A stretch of 64,000 nucleotides of DNA. Source: CBDAUN01 sp965214875. GTDB taxonomy: Bacteria > Pseudomonadota > Gammaproteobacteria > Arenicellales > JAJDZL01. The notes below the pieces were generated by a model, which worked only from the letters and a program-made list of their open reading frames with translations, was not told the origin of the DNA and did no database searches. How positions within the stretch are numbered: the stretch's first letter is position 1; each line of letters starts with the position of its first letter. Of the stretch, positions 8,097 to 17,769 are shown piece after piece. The stretch lies in the NCBI GenBank assembly GCA_965214875.1, contig OZ243980.1, positions 1,550,001 through 1,614,000 on the forward strand, in the 5' to 3' direction. Both the position numbers and the translations under genes were made by a program.

Positions 8097-9727
8097 CCTT
8101 AAAATCGCGTTAGGGTGGCTGCAAAAGGGGATAAAGCCTTGCATAATGCGGGTTTTTAACAAAATCACATTTCACCCGTTGGGCGGACCCGATCGGAGCA
8201 AGGCTTTATGGACATCCAATCATACAAGATTTCGACCACGAAAGACAAATCGGCTTCGCGAAGCGGCCTGGCGGCGCTCGCCGAGCTGATCCGCAAGCTG
8301 GGGCTCGACACCCATTTCGAGCGGCTGATGCCGGAGCCGGGCAGCAGCCGCGGCTTGCGCCCGGGGGCGTATTTGACGACGTTCATGCTGATGATGCACG
8401 AGGGCTCGCGGCATCTGAGCGGAGTGGCGCAGCTGCGCGAGGAGCGGCCGCTGCTGGAGCTGCTCGGCATCCGCCGGCTGCCGGGCGACGACGCCTTGGG
8501 CCGCACGCTGCATGCCCTGCAGCTGGTGAACCGCCGGCTGCTGGCGGTCGCGCTGCACCATCGGAAAAGGGCGGCCCTGGACATCGACGCGACCGCGGCG
8601 CTGCGAGAAGTCTTCGGCGGAGTTCACGTACAAGAAGGAGCGGGGCTGCATGCCGATCGTCGGCCATATCGCCGAGACCGGCATGGCGGTGGCGGCGGAG
8701 TTCAGGGGCGGCCCGGTCTCGCCGAACGCGCGCAACTTCGAGTTCGTCCGCCAGTGCGAGCGCGCCCTGCCCAAGGGCGCCGAGGTGCATCGCGCCCGCA
8801 TCGACGCGGCGGGCTGCCAGGCGAGGATCATCAACCACTTCACGAGCCGGGGAATCGGCTACGCGATCCGCGCCAGGCTCGACGCGAGCGTGGTCGAGCA
8901 GACCGGGGCGCTGGACGAGTCGCGGCGGCAGCCCTTCATCGAGCGCGACGGGACGGCGAGCGAGACGCAGCAGACGGCGCGGTTCCCGCACTCGATGAAC
9001 GACACGCCCGAAGCGTTCGCGGTGGTGGTGCAGCGGCTTAGAAAATCCGGCCAGCAGGAGCTCGAGCCCGGCTGCCCGCAGGCCGGCGACACCCTGTCGC
9101 AGGGCGGCTACATCTACCGGGCGCTGGCGACCAGCCTCTGCCGGCGGAGCGACTCGCGGGCGGTCCGCTGATGCAGCCGCAGGGGCGACGACTCCGAAAA
9201 TCGCATCCGCGAGCTTCGCAGCGGCTTCGGCGCGGCGCATCCCCCGTGCAGCGACTTCCATGCCAACGCGCTGCATTCCGCGCTGTGCATGCTCGCGTTC
9301 AACCTGTTCGCGCTGATGCGCCAGGCGCTGGACGCGAGCTGCGAGTCGATGCGCATCGAGACCTTTCGCCGCCGGCTCTGCTGCAGGGCGGGCAAGATCG
9401 CGCGCCATGCCAGGGGCCGGGCCTTGAAGCTGTGCGACGCGCGCGCGGCGGCTTAGCGACGCCATCGGCATGATCCGGGCGACGGCCCTGGCGCCGCAGC
9501 CGCCGGAAACGCAAAAAAAGCATCGCGCGCACGACAAAAAAATCGGCTGCGTCCCGGCGCGTTGCGGACTGTCATTGATCTTTCGCCCCGGTTCCGCTCC
9601 TCCGCCCTTTCCGGCCGCGTCCCGCCCGCAAGCCCGCCCGGCATCGCCGCGGCGAACGCCAAAATCTCTCCGCGCCCCGGATTTCGGCAAAATCCGCCCC
9701 AAAAAAATCTCTAACGCGGATTTTGGG
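8097..9727 (+). mobile_element. IS1380-family element, full length (1631 bp), transposase broken
   Basis: Ends are inverted: the left begins CCTTAAAATCGCGTTAGGG and the right, reversed, begins CCCAAAATCCGCGTTAGAG. Both are flanked by the 5-bp direct repeat TGTTC (8092-8096 and 9728-9732). The length fits the IS1380 family (about 1.6-1.7 kb). Isolated ends of the same element occur at 53720 (right), 59203 (left) and 63258 (right). The transposase is disrupted. Confidence 0.85.
8208..9456 (+). pseudogene. IS1380-family transposase, frameshifted and with in-frame stop
   Basis: Starts MDIQSYKISTTKDKSASRSG and shows the family's LIRKLGLDTHFERLMPEPGS and ALDIDATAAL stretch, the latter with the first catalytic Asp. 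Near base 8610 the frame shifts, and translation continues as EFTYKKERGCMPIVGHIAET up to a TGA at 9169. The same frame resumes and ends HARGRALKLCDARAAA at the stop 9454-9456. Two lesions make it inactive. The long antisense frames across it are by-products of high GC. Confidence 0.85.
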
Positions 9728-9732
9728 TGTTC

Positions 9733-10456
9733 CTCGCGATACCCATAGGCATCGAATCGGGTTTATGCCATTTCCGTGATGCGGCTTGACACCGAGTTTG
9801 CTCGCGTATCGCTGGATTGTCGTCGTTCAGGGAAAATGGGCGGGCAGGAGCCTCGCTGTCCGCCTTGACACTGGTTCGCCGCAAACGGCGGATTACAGGG
9901 ATAGTTCGTGATTGAAATAGCCGGCGTTGGAATCCGGCGGGGCAGATCATTCTCGCAGACTGAGCTTTAAGGGTCGGGGCTTGAAGTTGCACGAAAATTC
10001 TCTGGATGCCTCGCATGGGCAGGTTAGGTTTCATGCGGTGGTCAGGAGAACGAGAGGCTGTCGAAGCGCGACCCAATCTTGGCGGTCGCTCCGGCAAAGG
10101 GCGATTCAAGTTGAAAAGCGATGCATGCTTCACGGTCGTGGCAGCCTCGCTTGGGCAGCGGCATTCAATTCCGAAAAGGGATTATCATGCAGTCACGGTT
10201 GGGGAAGGCGCTCTTTACGCATGATGCAGTTGCGGATTGAGTGCTATTCAGCCGTGGTACGGCGCAGCGCATCGCGGCTTGTAGACGGCCCGTCGCCAAG
10301 CGGCCGGCGCCGGTTTTGTCATGCCGGCAATGGTTCAAGCATGCAAAATCTGCCGTGCTGCCCTAGGGGATGTCATGGCTAAGCAGCCGATCGGCGTTGG
10401 CGAAAAGGCGCAGCTCGGTAGCGGCTCAGTTTGAAAATGCAAAGCTTGTTCCAAGC
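9733..10456. other. Intergenic stretch, no gene recognised
   Basis: About 720 bases between the IS1380 copy and the terminator of the secreted-protein gene. Short frames exist on both strands but none shows motifs or a convincing ribosome site. It could be decayed coding DNA. Confidence 0.4.
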
Positions 10457-10484
10457 AAAAGGGGGCGGCCGGCTAGCCGCCCCT
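10457..10484 (-). terminator. Rho-independent terminator of secreted Cys-rich gene
   Basis: On the minus strand, just after the stop of the 10503-11304 gene, an eight-base-pair GC stem (GGGGCGGC / GCCGCCCC) with a short loop is followed by CTTTTG. A closely similar GGGCGGC hairpin follows the other secreted gene at 32089-32110. Confidence 0.65.
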
Positions 10485-10502
10485 TCGCGTCTTTGCATCG
10501 GC

Positions 10503-11304
10503 TCACCTTACTTCCACTGTGAAGTCGCACCATTCGGCATAGGCGGGATGGCCTCGGCTCCTCATTTCCGGCGTGGGCCACCGGGCCGGCCCGCAATTCT
10601 TACCGGGCGCGAAGGTCGCCCTATATCCGTTCTGGTTGATATGGGAGAGCCACTGGCCTGCCATTACACGCGTGCCTCCAGGGCCAAATTGCGAGCAGCG
10701 AGGCGCGCCGCCGACTGTGCCGTTCAAGCATACCTTGCCATAGACCCGGGCGGTGAACATGCCCCTAAAGGGGGTATATGTTTCGGGCACAACATTATTA
10801 GCACCCTGTTGCGGAGGCCCATCCTCTGGCTTATTAGGATCCTGTAACGGCCCCGTGCACGGCGGAGAGCCACGATTGGCTGTGTAACTTAAACCCCTGA
10901 TCCTCACTGTCCTCGAGCATTTTGGGTTGCCCCGATACGTGCAGGCTTTGGCGATAGGCTCACCGCCGGTGTACCTGCCGTTCACGTTGTGGAAGCCGAC
11001 CAGTTTCTCCGCGTCATTTTCACCTCCGTAGGCGCAACGATACTCGGAACCCGCGCCGAAGGTCACCGTTGACGGCCAATCCCTCTTTTCTACGACCAGA
11101 GCCCGAGTTTCGACATCACCTAATTCGAAAACCACCAATCCAATATGGGGGTTATTCCAACCTTTGCCGCCTTCTGTATGAAATATGGTGACCTCTTGCG
11201 CTTTTGCCGGCATGGCGAATGTTAGCAAAGCGGCTATCAGCGCCGCCAATATTGGTGGCAGAGAGGGGGGGGGGGGGGGGAGAGCTATTTCGCATGATTT
11301 TCAT
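10503..11304 (-). CDS. Exported Cys-rich protein behind a poly-C tract (phase OFF as sequenced)
   Basis: The start is set at ATG 11304 (GGAG about nine bases upstream), which reads MKIMRNSS and then a run of C. The tract has 16 C on the coding strand (11265-11280). The long open frame beyond it is only joined to the ATG if the tract is 15 (or 12, 18). It then encodes a proline run, a hydrophobic signal core (ILAALIAALLTFAMPAKAQ) and a mature protein of about 230 residues with nine cysteines and many Gly/Pro, ending WCDFTVEVR. No known domain was recognised. A GTRVMAGQ motif near the C-terminus resembles GTHILAGQ in the 31295-31992 protein. A terminator follows. The protein is probably periplasmic or secreted, with disulfides. 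Confidence 0.65.
11265..11280 (-). repeat. Poly-G/poly-C tract (16), contingency-type
   Basis: Sixteen G on the plus strand, read as C in the first codons of the minus-strand secreted gene. Present length places the ATG at 11304 out of frame with the body; minus one base restores it. Confidence 0.9.
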
Positions 11305-11374
11305 GACAGATTCTCCGAAACAGTTGATGACATCTACGCAATGATACAGATTTTTTGATCCAGATGTACGGGGT

Positions 11375-12060
11375 TGTACGGGTTCAATGCATATGAGACT
11401 TTTCAGGCGGCAAGCGCGCTTTGGCTGAAGTTCCGGTTATGCGCCTGCATGGGCGCCGCTTGTCCGAGCGCCTGATGCGGCCGGCCGCGTTGGCGCGCTC
11501 GACGCAGCCGTTGCAAATGGGGCTTTTGGGCGGCAGCGCGAACAGCGCGATGCCGCGCCGCCGGCAGGCGGTCTCGAACTCGGCCGCGGACTCGCTGCCG
11601 CCGTCGACCTGCACCGGCCCGAGGTCGAACGGCGCCTGGCGGATAAGATGGTCGAGCAGCTTCGAGGCGCAGGCGGCGGTGGCGCGCGAGCAGGCGCGCA
11701 TGCAGCAAAGCTTCGAGACCGGGCACACGGCCTCGGATTCCTTGACCGAGAAGCCGGCCTCGATGGCGGCGCTCAGGTGGTCGATCCGGACCATCTGGCC
11801 GGGCTTTCGCCCGCGGGTGCCGCAGCGCCAGCGGCGGGCGTGGCGGTTGAACTTGCGTTGCCGCTTGGGCTTGACGCGCCCGTAATGGAACGCGACGGGC
11901 TCGGCCTGGCCGGTGCGCACCAGGCGGGCGATCATGCGCCCGGCGGTCGAGGTGCAGACGCGCGAGGGCAATGCGGCGCCGAACCGTGACAGCATCGGCT
12001 TTGTCCGTCGCTGCGAGGCGGCTTTGCCGGGCGGCGTGAGAGTGTCGCATCTCTGGACCG
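11375..12060 (-). mobile_element. IS481-like element relic
   Basis: The 3' end (TGTACGGGTTCAATGCATAT, from 11375) matches other copies. The minus-strand frame holds GRMIARLVRTGQAEPVAF, GRKPGQMVRIDHLS (first catalytic Asp), VQVDGGSESAAEFE (second) and CVERANAAGR (catalytic Glu). After NAAGR about 110 bases are deleted, shifting the frame. The N-terminal part differs from the other copies (AALPSRVCTSTAGRMIARL), so this may be a sub-family or a recombinant. The left end is not recognisable. Confidence 0.75.
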
Positions 12061-12660
12061 ATGCGGCGAGCAACCGATGGCGCGCACGTCGCGTCAGATA
12101 GACGGCACCAGGGTGTTCACGCTGTCGGTGCAAAGAAGGCGGGTCGAGATCGGCCGCGCAGCGGGACTTTTTCGCGCGGCGCGACGGTCAGACGCTCGGC
12201 AAGGGATGCCGCCTGCATCGCGTCATTGCCACCAATATGATGACCGGCCCGACTCGCAGGCCGTGCATTCCTGCAATGCGCGAGGCGGGCACTCGGAAAA
12301 CTCAATCAAGGAGTTTCGCAGCGAATTCGCTGCTTTCCATTGTGTATCTGGAGCAGCTCATCGGCGTTTTACCGCCGACGCTCTCCGGCAAGAATTATGC
12401 CGTAAATCCTTTGATTTCCATGGACTTGCGGGCAGTTTTAGATCTAATTGCCGATTTGGATGATTGATCAGACCGGCGACTTCGAGTGCTGTAGCGTTGT
12501 TCGTTTTCAAACTGAGCCGCTATCCGCAAGTCCGTCTTCAAAGTACATGTATCGCTTTCGCCGTGCTGGTGTAAAATTCTGAAGCTTCTTGTGCGCAAAG
12601 CAAATTCCAATCTTGCAACTACCAATCGAAAAATCAATCCAACTCGAGTGAGGGAAGGCA
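12061..12660. other. Region upstream of glnT operon
   Basis: About 600 bases. The first part looks like further GC-rich IS debris; from about 12320 the base composition returns to core-like. No gene is supported. The promoter of the following operon should lie in the last 250 bases. A ribosome site GAGGGAAGG precedes the ATG at 12661. Confidence 0.45.
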
Positions 12661-14145
12661 ATGGCAACCAAGGATTCAACTGATCTCGAACGGCATGTGA
12701 ACCTGCCCGGCCGCGCAGAACTGGTCAAGCAGGTCAGAGAAAAAATTAATGAATTGAACATCGACTACATCTACTATCAATTCATATCTGTGACCGGCAG
12801 GATTGTCGGAAAGGGAATCCCGGCAGATCACTGGGAAACCATCGCGGAACGAGGCTTTCAGCTCGTCTACGGTTCGACCGCCAACCTGTTTATCGACCGA
12901 CATGGCGACTACATCGGCTATGGCCCCGAAGCGATGGAGCTAGTCGGCATTCCGGACCCGGAAACCTTTTGCCAGCTGCCGTGGGACAAGCGCGTTGCCA
13001 GAGTGTATTGCACATGTTTCAGAAATCGTGAAGAACGCGATAGCCCAGGCGGTCACCTGACATCGGACTGCCGCGGCAATCTGCGAATCATTCACGACGA
13101 ATTCATCGAGAAGCATGCCGGATTGCATCTGCGTCATGGCATGGAGCCGGAAATGATGTGGCTCAAGCGAGGCGAGGACGGCAAACCGGACGGAGGATTT
13201 TCCAACCCGTACTGTTACCACATCGATCAGTTCGAAAGCTTGCGCCCCGTCTTCATGAAGGTGATCGAGTATTGCCGCTTTATGGGGCTTGACATGATCC
13301 AGGGCGATCATGAAGACGCGCCGGGCCAGCTCGAACTGAACTTCACCTTCGATGATGCGATGCGAACCTGTGATCGCCTCTCGACCTACCGGCAGATTTG
13401 CGCGCAAGTTGCTCGCGAGAACAACCTTATCGCCTGTTTCATGACCAAGCCTTTCATGGGCGTTTCCGCCAACGGCTGCCACACCAATATGTCGCTTTGG
13501 AAAGGTGGCGCAGACCAGTTGAACCATCTTGGCAATGCGACGCTAAACGGATTGCAAGACAACTACAGCTACCGCAAAGGCGGGGAAAACCTGTTCATGC
13601 CGGACACCGACGACCCGCAGTTGCCAGGCAAAATCGGCTTGCAATCCATAGCTGGAATTATGAAGCATCTCGATGCCTTGACTGCGTTGGGTTGTTCGAC
13701 GGTCAACTCCTATCGCCGTCTTTGGGATACAGGCTTTTGGGCGCCGGTCTACAAGGATTGGGGCTACCAGAACCGAACGACGGCAATGCGTGTTTCAGCG
13801 CCTGGCCGGTTCGAGTTCAGAGCGGTTGACTCGATGGTTAATCCATATTTGCTGTGCGCCGGCTTGCTTAAGGCCTTTGATGACGGAATAAGCAATAATC
13901 TGGATCCAGGTGAGCCTGAAAGCAGGAATATCTACGAAGCGATGGAAGCCGGCAAGACGGTTACCAAGTTGCCTACCAGTCTTGGCGAGGCGATTGAAGC
14001 CTTGCGCGCAGATGACGTGATCATGTCCGCGCTGCCTGACGAGATGGGCAAAGTCTTCTTGCACTACAAGGAAGATGAGTGGGCCAAGTTCATGGCGACC
14101 GTCACCGAGTGGGATCTTGAAGAATATCTGGACTGCTTGCCATAA
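12661..14145 (+). CDS. glnT: Glutamine synthetase family, GlnT / gamma-glutamylmethylamide synthetase type
   Basis: 494 residues of a glutamine-synthetase-fold ligase. Visible are the beta-grasp start (YIYYQFISVTGRIVGKGIPA), the GMEPEMM metal-ligand stretch, DAPGQLELNF, the KPFMGVSANGCHTNMSLW active-site block and RFEFRAVDSMVNPYL with the substrate/ATP Arg and Glu. This branch includes GlnT of rhizobia and GmaS of methylamine users, which joins methylamine to glutamate. The next three genes are the glutamate-synthase-like partners found in both settings, so either ammonia or methylamine may be the substrate. First gene of a seven-gene run on the same strand. Confidence 0.85.
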   Translation: MATKDSTDLERHVNLPGRAELVKQVREKINELNIDYIYYQFISVTGRIVGKGIPADHWETIAERGFQLVYGSTANLFIDRHGDYIGYGPEAMELVGIPDPETFCQLPWDKRVARVYCTCFRNREERDSPGGHLTSDCRGNLRIIHDEFIEKHAGLHLRHGMEPEMMWLKRGEDGKPDGGFSNPYCYHIDQFESLRPVFMKVIEYCRFMGLDMIQGDHEDAPGQLELNFTFDDAMRTCDRLSTYRQICAQVARENNLIACFMTKPFMGVSANGCHTNMSLWKGGADQLNHLGNATLNGLQDNYSYRKGGENLFMPDTDDPQLPGKIGLQSIAGIMKHLDALTALGCSTVNSYRRLWDTGFWAPVYKDWGYQNRTTAMRVSAPGRFEFRAVDSMVNPYLLCAGLLKAFDDGISNNLDPGEPESRNIYEAMEAGKTVTKLPTSLGEAIEALRADDVIMSALPDEMGKVFLHYKEDEWAKFMATVTEWDLEEYLDCLP

Positions 14146-14155
14146 GGAGATGAAA

Positions 14156-15103
14156 ATGTGCGGAATTGCAGGACTAATCCATAGAGGAAAAACCTCCAAT
14201 ATCGGCGGCGAGTTGCTATCGATGCTTCAAGCGCTGAAGCATCGCGGGCCGGATTCTACCGGGTTTGCAGTCTACGGGGCGATCGCTGAGGGAGATGGAT
14301 TGCAAGATTATGTGATGCGATTCAAGGTCGCAGAGGGCGAGGACCTGAAGTCGGGTTTTCAAATCCGCGACAAGATGCGTGAACGGTTGGATGCCGTCAA
14401 TGCCAGACTTGCCGAATCGGGCGCAAGCGTCAATCGCAAGGAGCAACCGACCGAGTATGCGCATCGATACCACTTCGCATTCGATGGCGATATGCGCCTT
14501 CTGGCCAACTATCTCGAAGACATCGAAGGCGTTGAAATACTTTCCATCGGTCTCGGCCTCGAACTCATCAAGGATCTAGGCGATGCCGATACGGTCGGTT
14601 CGCAATACAGCCTGAACAACTTCGAGGGTACGCACGCAATCGGACACACCCGCATGGCGACCGAGTCGGATGTCGATATCCGCTCAGCTCACCCATACTG
14701 GGCGTATCCGTTTCTTGATGTGTCGGTTGTACACAACGGCCAGTTGACGAACTACTGGAACTCTCGCCGCGCTCTTGAGCGCCGGGGCCATCGATTCATG
14801 TCGAATTGCGATTCGGAACTTATTGCGGTCTATCTCGCCGATTCGATGGACCGGGGCGATGACCTTGAAGAGTCGATGAATCGGTCGTTGACCGATCTTG
14901 ACGGAGTGTTCACCTATGTCGTCGCTTCGCAGAACCAGCTTGGAATGGCAAAAGACTACATGGCGGCTAAGCCGATGGTTCTCTACGAGTCGGACGAATT
15001 CGTTGCGCTCGCCTCTGAAGAGGTTGCGATACGAAGCGTCTTCCCACATGAAATTGACACAATCGATCCCTATGAAGGAGAGGTGCGGGTATGGCAGAGC
15101 TAA
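14156..15103 (+). CDS. glxB: Class II glutamine amidotransferase subunit (GlxB / MgsA-like)
   Basis: 315 residues from ATG 14156 (MCGIAGLIHRG), preceded by AAGGAG. Cys2 is the N-terminal nucleophile of class II (Ntn) amidotransferases, followed by HRGPDSTGFAVYG, GTHAIGHTRMATES and SVVHNGQLTNYW, the usual glutamine-binding blocks. The longer upstream frame would bury the catalytic Cys, so it is rejected. It corresponds to the glutaminase domain of glutamate synthase split off as a subunit, as in GlxB and in MgsA of N-methylglutamate synthase. It overlaps the next gene by 13 bases. Confidence 0.88.
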   Translation: MCGIAGLIHRGKTSNIGGELLSMLQALKHRGPDSTGFAVYGAIAEGDGLQDYVMRFKVAEGEDLKSGFQIRDKMRERLDAVNARLAESGASVNRKEQPTEYAHRYHFAFDGDMRLLANYLEDIEGVEILSIGLGLELIKDLGDADTVGSQYSLNNFEGTHAIGHTRMATESDVDIRSAHPYWAYPFLDVSVVHNGQLTNYWNSRRALERRGHRFMSNCDSELIAVYLADSMDRGDDLEESMNRSLTDLDGVFTYVVASQNQLGMAKDYMAAKPMVLYESDEFVALASEEVAIRSVFPHEIDTIDPYEGEVRVWQS

Positions 15104-15918
15104 ATCCAACATCGATTCATACCGAGCAGCTGACCGGTCGCACGCAGCAAATATTCTTCTCTGCAATTCAATCCGATCGCATGGCGGCGCCGCAACGGGT
15201 GGAGGTCGACTTTAACCGGCATGCAGATATTGATGCAGCTGGAAAGTCGGCCCGCGACATCAACAGCAAGATTGCCGCATGCATGGCCGAAGGCATCGGA
15301 TCGATTACGGTCCATAACCCTGGTGCGAAGCATTCGCTCGGTGTCGGCATATTGAATCGGTTGAATCTGAAATTCGAAGGCAGTCTCGGCTACTTCGGTT
15401 GCGGCCTCATTGATGGCCCGAATATCCGCATATCAGGCCGTGTCGGCTGGTCGTGCGGAGAAAATATGATGTCCGGAACAGTCGTGATCGAAAAGAATGC
15501 CGGATCGACTTTCGGTGCCGCGATCCGTGGCGGCGATCTGGTTTGCATGTCGGATGTGGGCTCGCGAACCGGCATCGACATGAAAGGAGGCACTATCATT
15601 ATCGGCGGCCGCACCGGCGCGTTTTCCGGTTTCATGATGCAGCGCGGCCGGATGATCGTGCTGGGTGATACCGGACCCAATCTGGGTGATTCGATGTACG
15701 ACGGCATCATCTACGTCGGCGGCAAAATCAAGGAGCTGGGGGTTGACGCAGTCGATGCCGAACTGACTGATAACGAGTGTGAATGGCTCAAGCGCAAGCT
15801 GGCAGCCTACGGCTTGGAGGCGCCGAGAGGCGTCGAAAACATGCGCAAAATAGAATCTGGAAAGCAGCTGTGGAATTACGACAGCTTGGAGCCGACCGAA
15901 AAGAAACTTGTCTTGTAG
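15091..15918 (+). CDS. glxC: GXGXG-domain glutamate-synthase-like subunit (GlxC / MgsB-like)
   Basis: 275 residues. The repeated Gly-rich pattern of the GltB C-terminal beta-helix is plain (GSLGYFGCGLIDGPNIRISG, GRVGWSCGENMMSGTVVIE, FGAAIRGGDLVCMSDVGSRT, GRTGAFSGFMMQRG). In full-length glutamate synthase this domain is structural; in the split systems it is its own subunit. The ATG overlaps the end of the amidotransferase gene and has its own GAAGGAGAGG site, so translation is coupled. Confidence 0.88.
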   Translation: MAELNPTSIHTEQLTGRTQQIFFSAIQSDRMAAPQRVEVDFNRHADIDAAGKSARDINSKIAACMAEGIGSITVHNPGAKHSLGVGILNRLNLKFEGSLGYFGCGLIDGPNIRISGRVGWSCGENMMSGTVVIEKNAGSTFGAAIRGGDLVCMSDVGSRTGIDMKGGTIIIGGRTGAFSGFMMQRGRMIVLGDTGPNLGDSMYDGIIYVGGKIKELGVDAVDAELTDNECEWLKRKLAAYGLEAPRGVENMRKIESGKQLWNYDSLEPTEKKLVL

Positions 15919-15934
15919 AGCAGGGGAGCGAAAA

Positions 15935-17308
15935 ATGGAACCAAAACCTAAATCGGCACCGCCAGAGCCACCCTCTCGCGATCGAGACAATACGCTCTTG
16001 GGAAGGAGTTCGATCTTCACCCGTGAGGTGATGGATGATATCCATATCAAGTCGGAGCTTGGACGCTACCGGATGCGCGGATTTTCACTGTTCAAGAATA
16101 TACCGACATTCGATGAATTGACGTTTCTGCCAGGAACGCTGACACGTTTTGTGATCGAAGGATATCGGGAACGATGCGTGACCGAAACAGTGCTTGGACC
16201 AAGGGCGAAAAAACCTCTGAAACTGGATATTCCGGTCTATATCACCGGAATGAGCTTTGGCGCTTTGTCATACGAGGCAAAAACCGCTTTGGCGCGCGGC
16301 GCGACGATGGCTGGAACAGCGACGTGCTCAGGCGAGGGCGGCATGATTCCCGACGAGCGACGATACTCGATGAAGTGGTTCTATCAGTGCATCCAGTCGC
16401 GCTACGGATTCAATCCTCACCACCTGCGCTTGGCGGATGCCTGCGAATTTTTCATCGGGCAGGGTTGCAAAGTTGGCCTTGGCGGGCACTTGATGGGACA
16501 GAAGGTCACCGACCAAGTTGCGGAAATGCGTTCTTTGCCTGCCGGAATTGACCAGCGTTCACCGGCGCGTCATCCGGACTGGCTGGGCCCCGACGACTTG
16601 GCGCTTAAGATCGAAGAAATTCGTGAAGCGACCGATTGGCAAATTCCGATTCAGCTGAAGCTTGGCGCTGCCCGAGTCTATGACGATGTGCGCATGGCAG
16701 CGAAGACGGATCCGGACATGATCTATATCGACGGGATGGAAGGATCGACAGGAGCCGGTCCGCATTTGGCTACGGAGGAGACCGGTGTTCCAGGGATTGC
16801 GGCAATTCGTCAAGCCCGCAAAGCGCTTGATGATGTGGGCAAAACGGGAGAAATTTCGTTGATCTATGCTGGCGGCATCAGAAATGGCGGCGATGTGGCC
16901 AAAGCGCTCGCGCTCGGAGCCGATGCAGTCGCGATCGGCCATGCCGCCCTGATGGCGCTGAATTGCAACAAGAATATACCGGAGGCGGATTTCCCCAGCG
17001 AGATAGGCGTCGAGGCCGGCTATTGCTATCATTGCCATACCGGACGCTGCCCAGTTGGCGTTGCGACGCAAGATCCGATTCTGCGTAAGCGACTCAATCC
17101 GGACGATGCGGCCGAGCGCGTCTACAACTTTTTGCATACGCTCGCAATCGAATGCCAGATGATGGCAAGGGCATGTGGCAAGACGGATGTGCATTCGCTT
17201 GAGCCCGAAGATCTTGCAGCGCTGACAATGGAAGCATCTGCAATGGCGATGGTTCCGCTTGCAGGAACTCAGCATACTGTCGGACGGCCCGACATGACTC
17301 GATATTGA
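15935..17308 (+). CDS. glxD: FMN-binding glutamate-synthase-like catalytic subunit (GlxD / MgsC-like)
   Basis: 457 residues from ATG 15935 (GGGGAGCG upstream). This is the FMN/TIM-barrel part of GltB: PVYITGMSFGALSYEAKTAL, GEGGMIPDERRY, the QLKLGAARVYDD region, YIDGMEGSTGAGP and the phosphate-binding GGIRNGGDVAKALALGADAV. A [3Fe-4S]-type cysteine cluster (CYHCHTGRCPVGVATQ) is intact. In N-methylglutamate synthase the homologous subunit makes N-methylglutamate; in Glx systems the reaction is less defined. Confidence 0.88.
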   Translation: MEPKPKSAPPEPPSRDRDNTLLGRSSIFTREVMDDIHIKSELGRYRMRGFSLFKNIPTFDELTFLPGTLTRFVIEGYRERCVTETVLGPRAKKPLKLDIPVYITGMSFGALSYEAKTALARGATMAGTATCSGEGGMIPDERRYSMKWFYQCIQSRYGFNPHHLRLADACEFFIGQGCKVGLGGHLMGQKVTDQVAEMRSLPAGIDQRSPARHPDWLGPDDLALKIEEIREATDWQIPIQLKLGAARVYDDVRMAAKTDPDMIYIDGMEGSTGAGPHLATEETGVPGIAAIRQARKALDDVGKTGEISLIYAGGIRNGGDVAKALALGADAVAIGHAALMALNCNKNIPEADFPSEIGVEAGYCYHCHTGRCPVGVATQDPILRKRLNPDDAAERVYNFLHTLAIECQMMARACGKTDVHSLEPEDLAALTMEASAMAMVPLAGTQHTVGRPDMTRY

Positions 17309-17320
17309 GGTTGGTAAAAA

Positions 17321-17713
17321 ATGGGAAACGTTACTGAATTAGATAGGCATGGTCGACCTTCAGGGGCAGAAACAGAGCGCGAGAAAGAGATAGGTCAGCA
17401 TATCGGCTACCGCTATGATGTCAATCTAGTCCCGGACTATGCAAAGATGACGCCGTTTCTGCGACGGTATATCGAATTCATGGGCTGGGAAGACCTTAAC
17501 TGGCTAGAAGATGTCCATATGGGCTACGAAGAAGGCAAGCCTGCCGTTTTCGATCGCAACATCAATGGCTGGGTTCAGGTGCCCGAAGACATGGATTTGC
17601 CGGAAAGTCAGCAAGAACGGGACATGGTTGCGCGCGAGCTTCTGGTCAAGTTTCAATCAGCCGAAACTCATCCACTGGTTGAATTGAACGAAGAATACGG
17701 CAAGGTCAAATAG
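17321..17713 (+). CDS. Small conserved protein of the glnT-glx operon
   Basis: 130 residues, acidic and tryptophan-rich in the middle (FMGWEDLNWLEDVHMGYEEG), with no signal peptide or membrane segment. No named domain is recognised. It starts 12 bases after glxD, so it is in the operon. The NINGWVQVPEDMDLPESQQE stretch looks like a compact folded core. Possibly an accessory or regulatory subunit of the synthase; this is inference from position only. Confidence 0.7.
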   Translation: MGNVTELDRHGRPSGAETEREKEIGQHIGYRYDVNLVPDYAKMTPFLRRYIEFMGWEDLNWLEDVHMGYEEGKPAVFDRNINGWVQVPEDMDLPESQQERDMVARELLVKFQSAETHPLVELNEEYGKVK

Positions 17714-17769
17714 CGCTAAAGCAAGGATTGCCGCCGCTAATCCGCAGAAACTAGCCAATATCCGAGCCA

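Noticed and set aside
8383..9702. 439-codon open frame antisense to the IS1380 transposase
   Set aside because: Arg/Ala-rich low-complexity translation without motifs; arises from high GC opposite a recognisable transposase.
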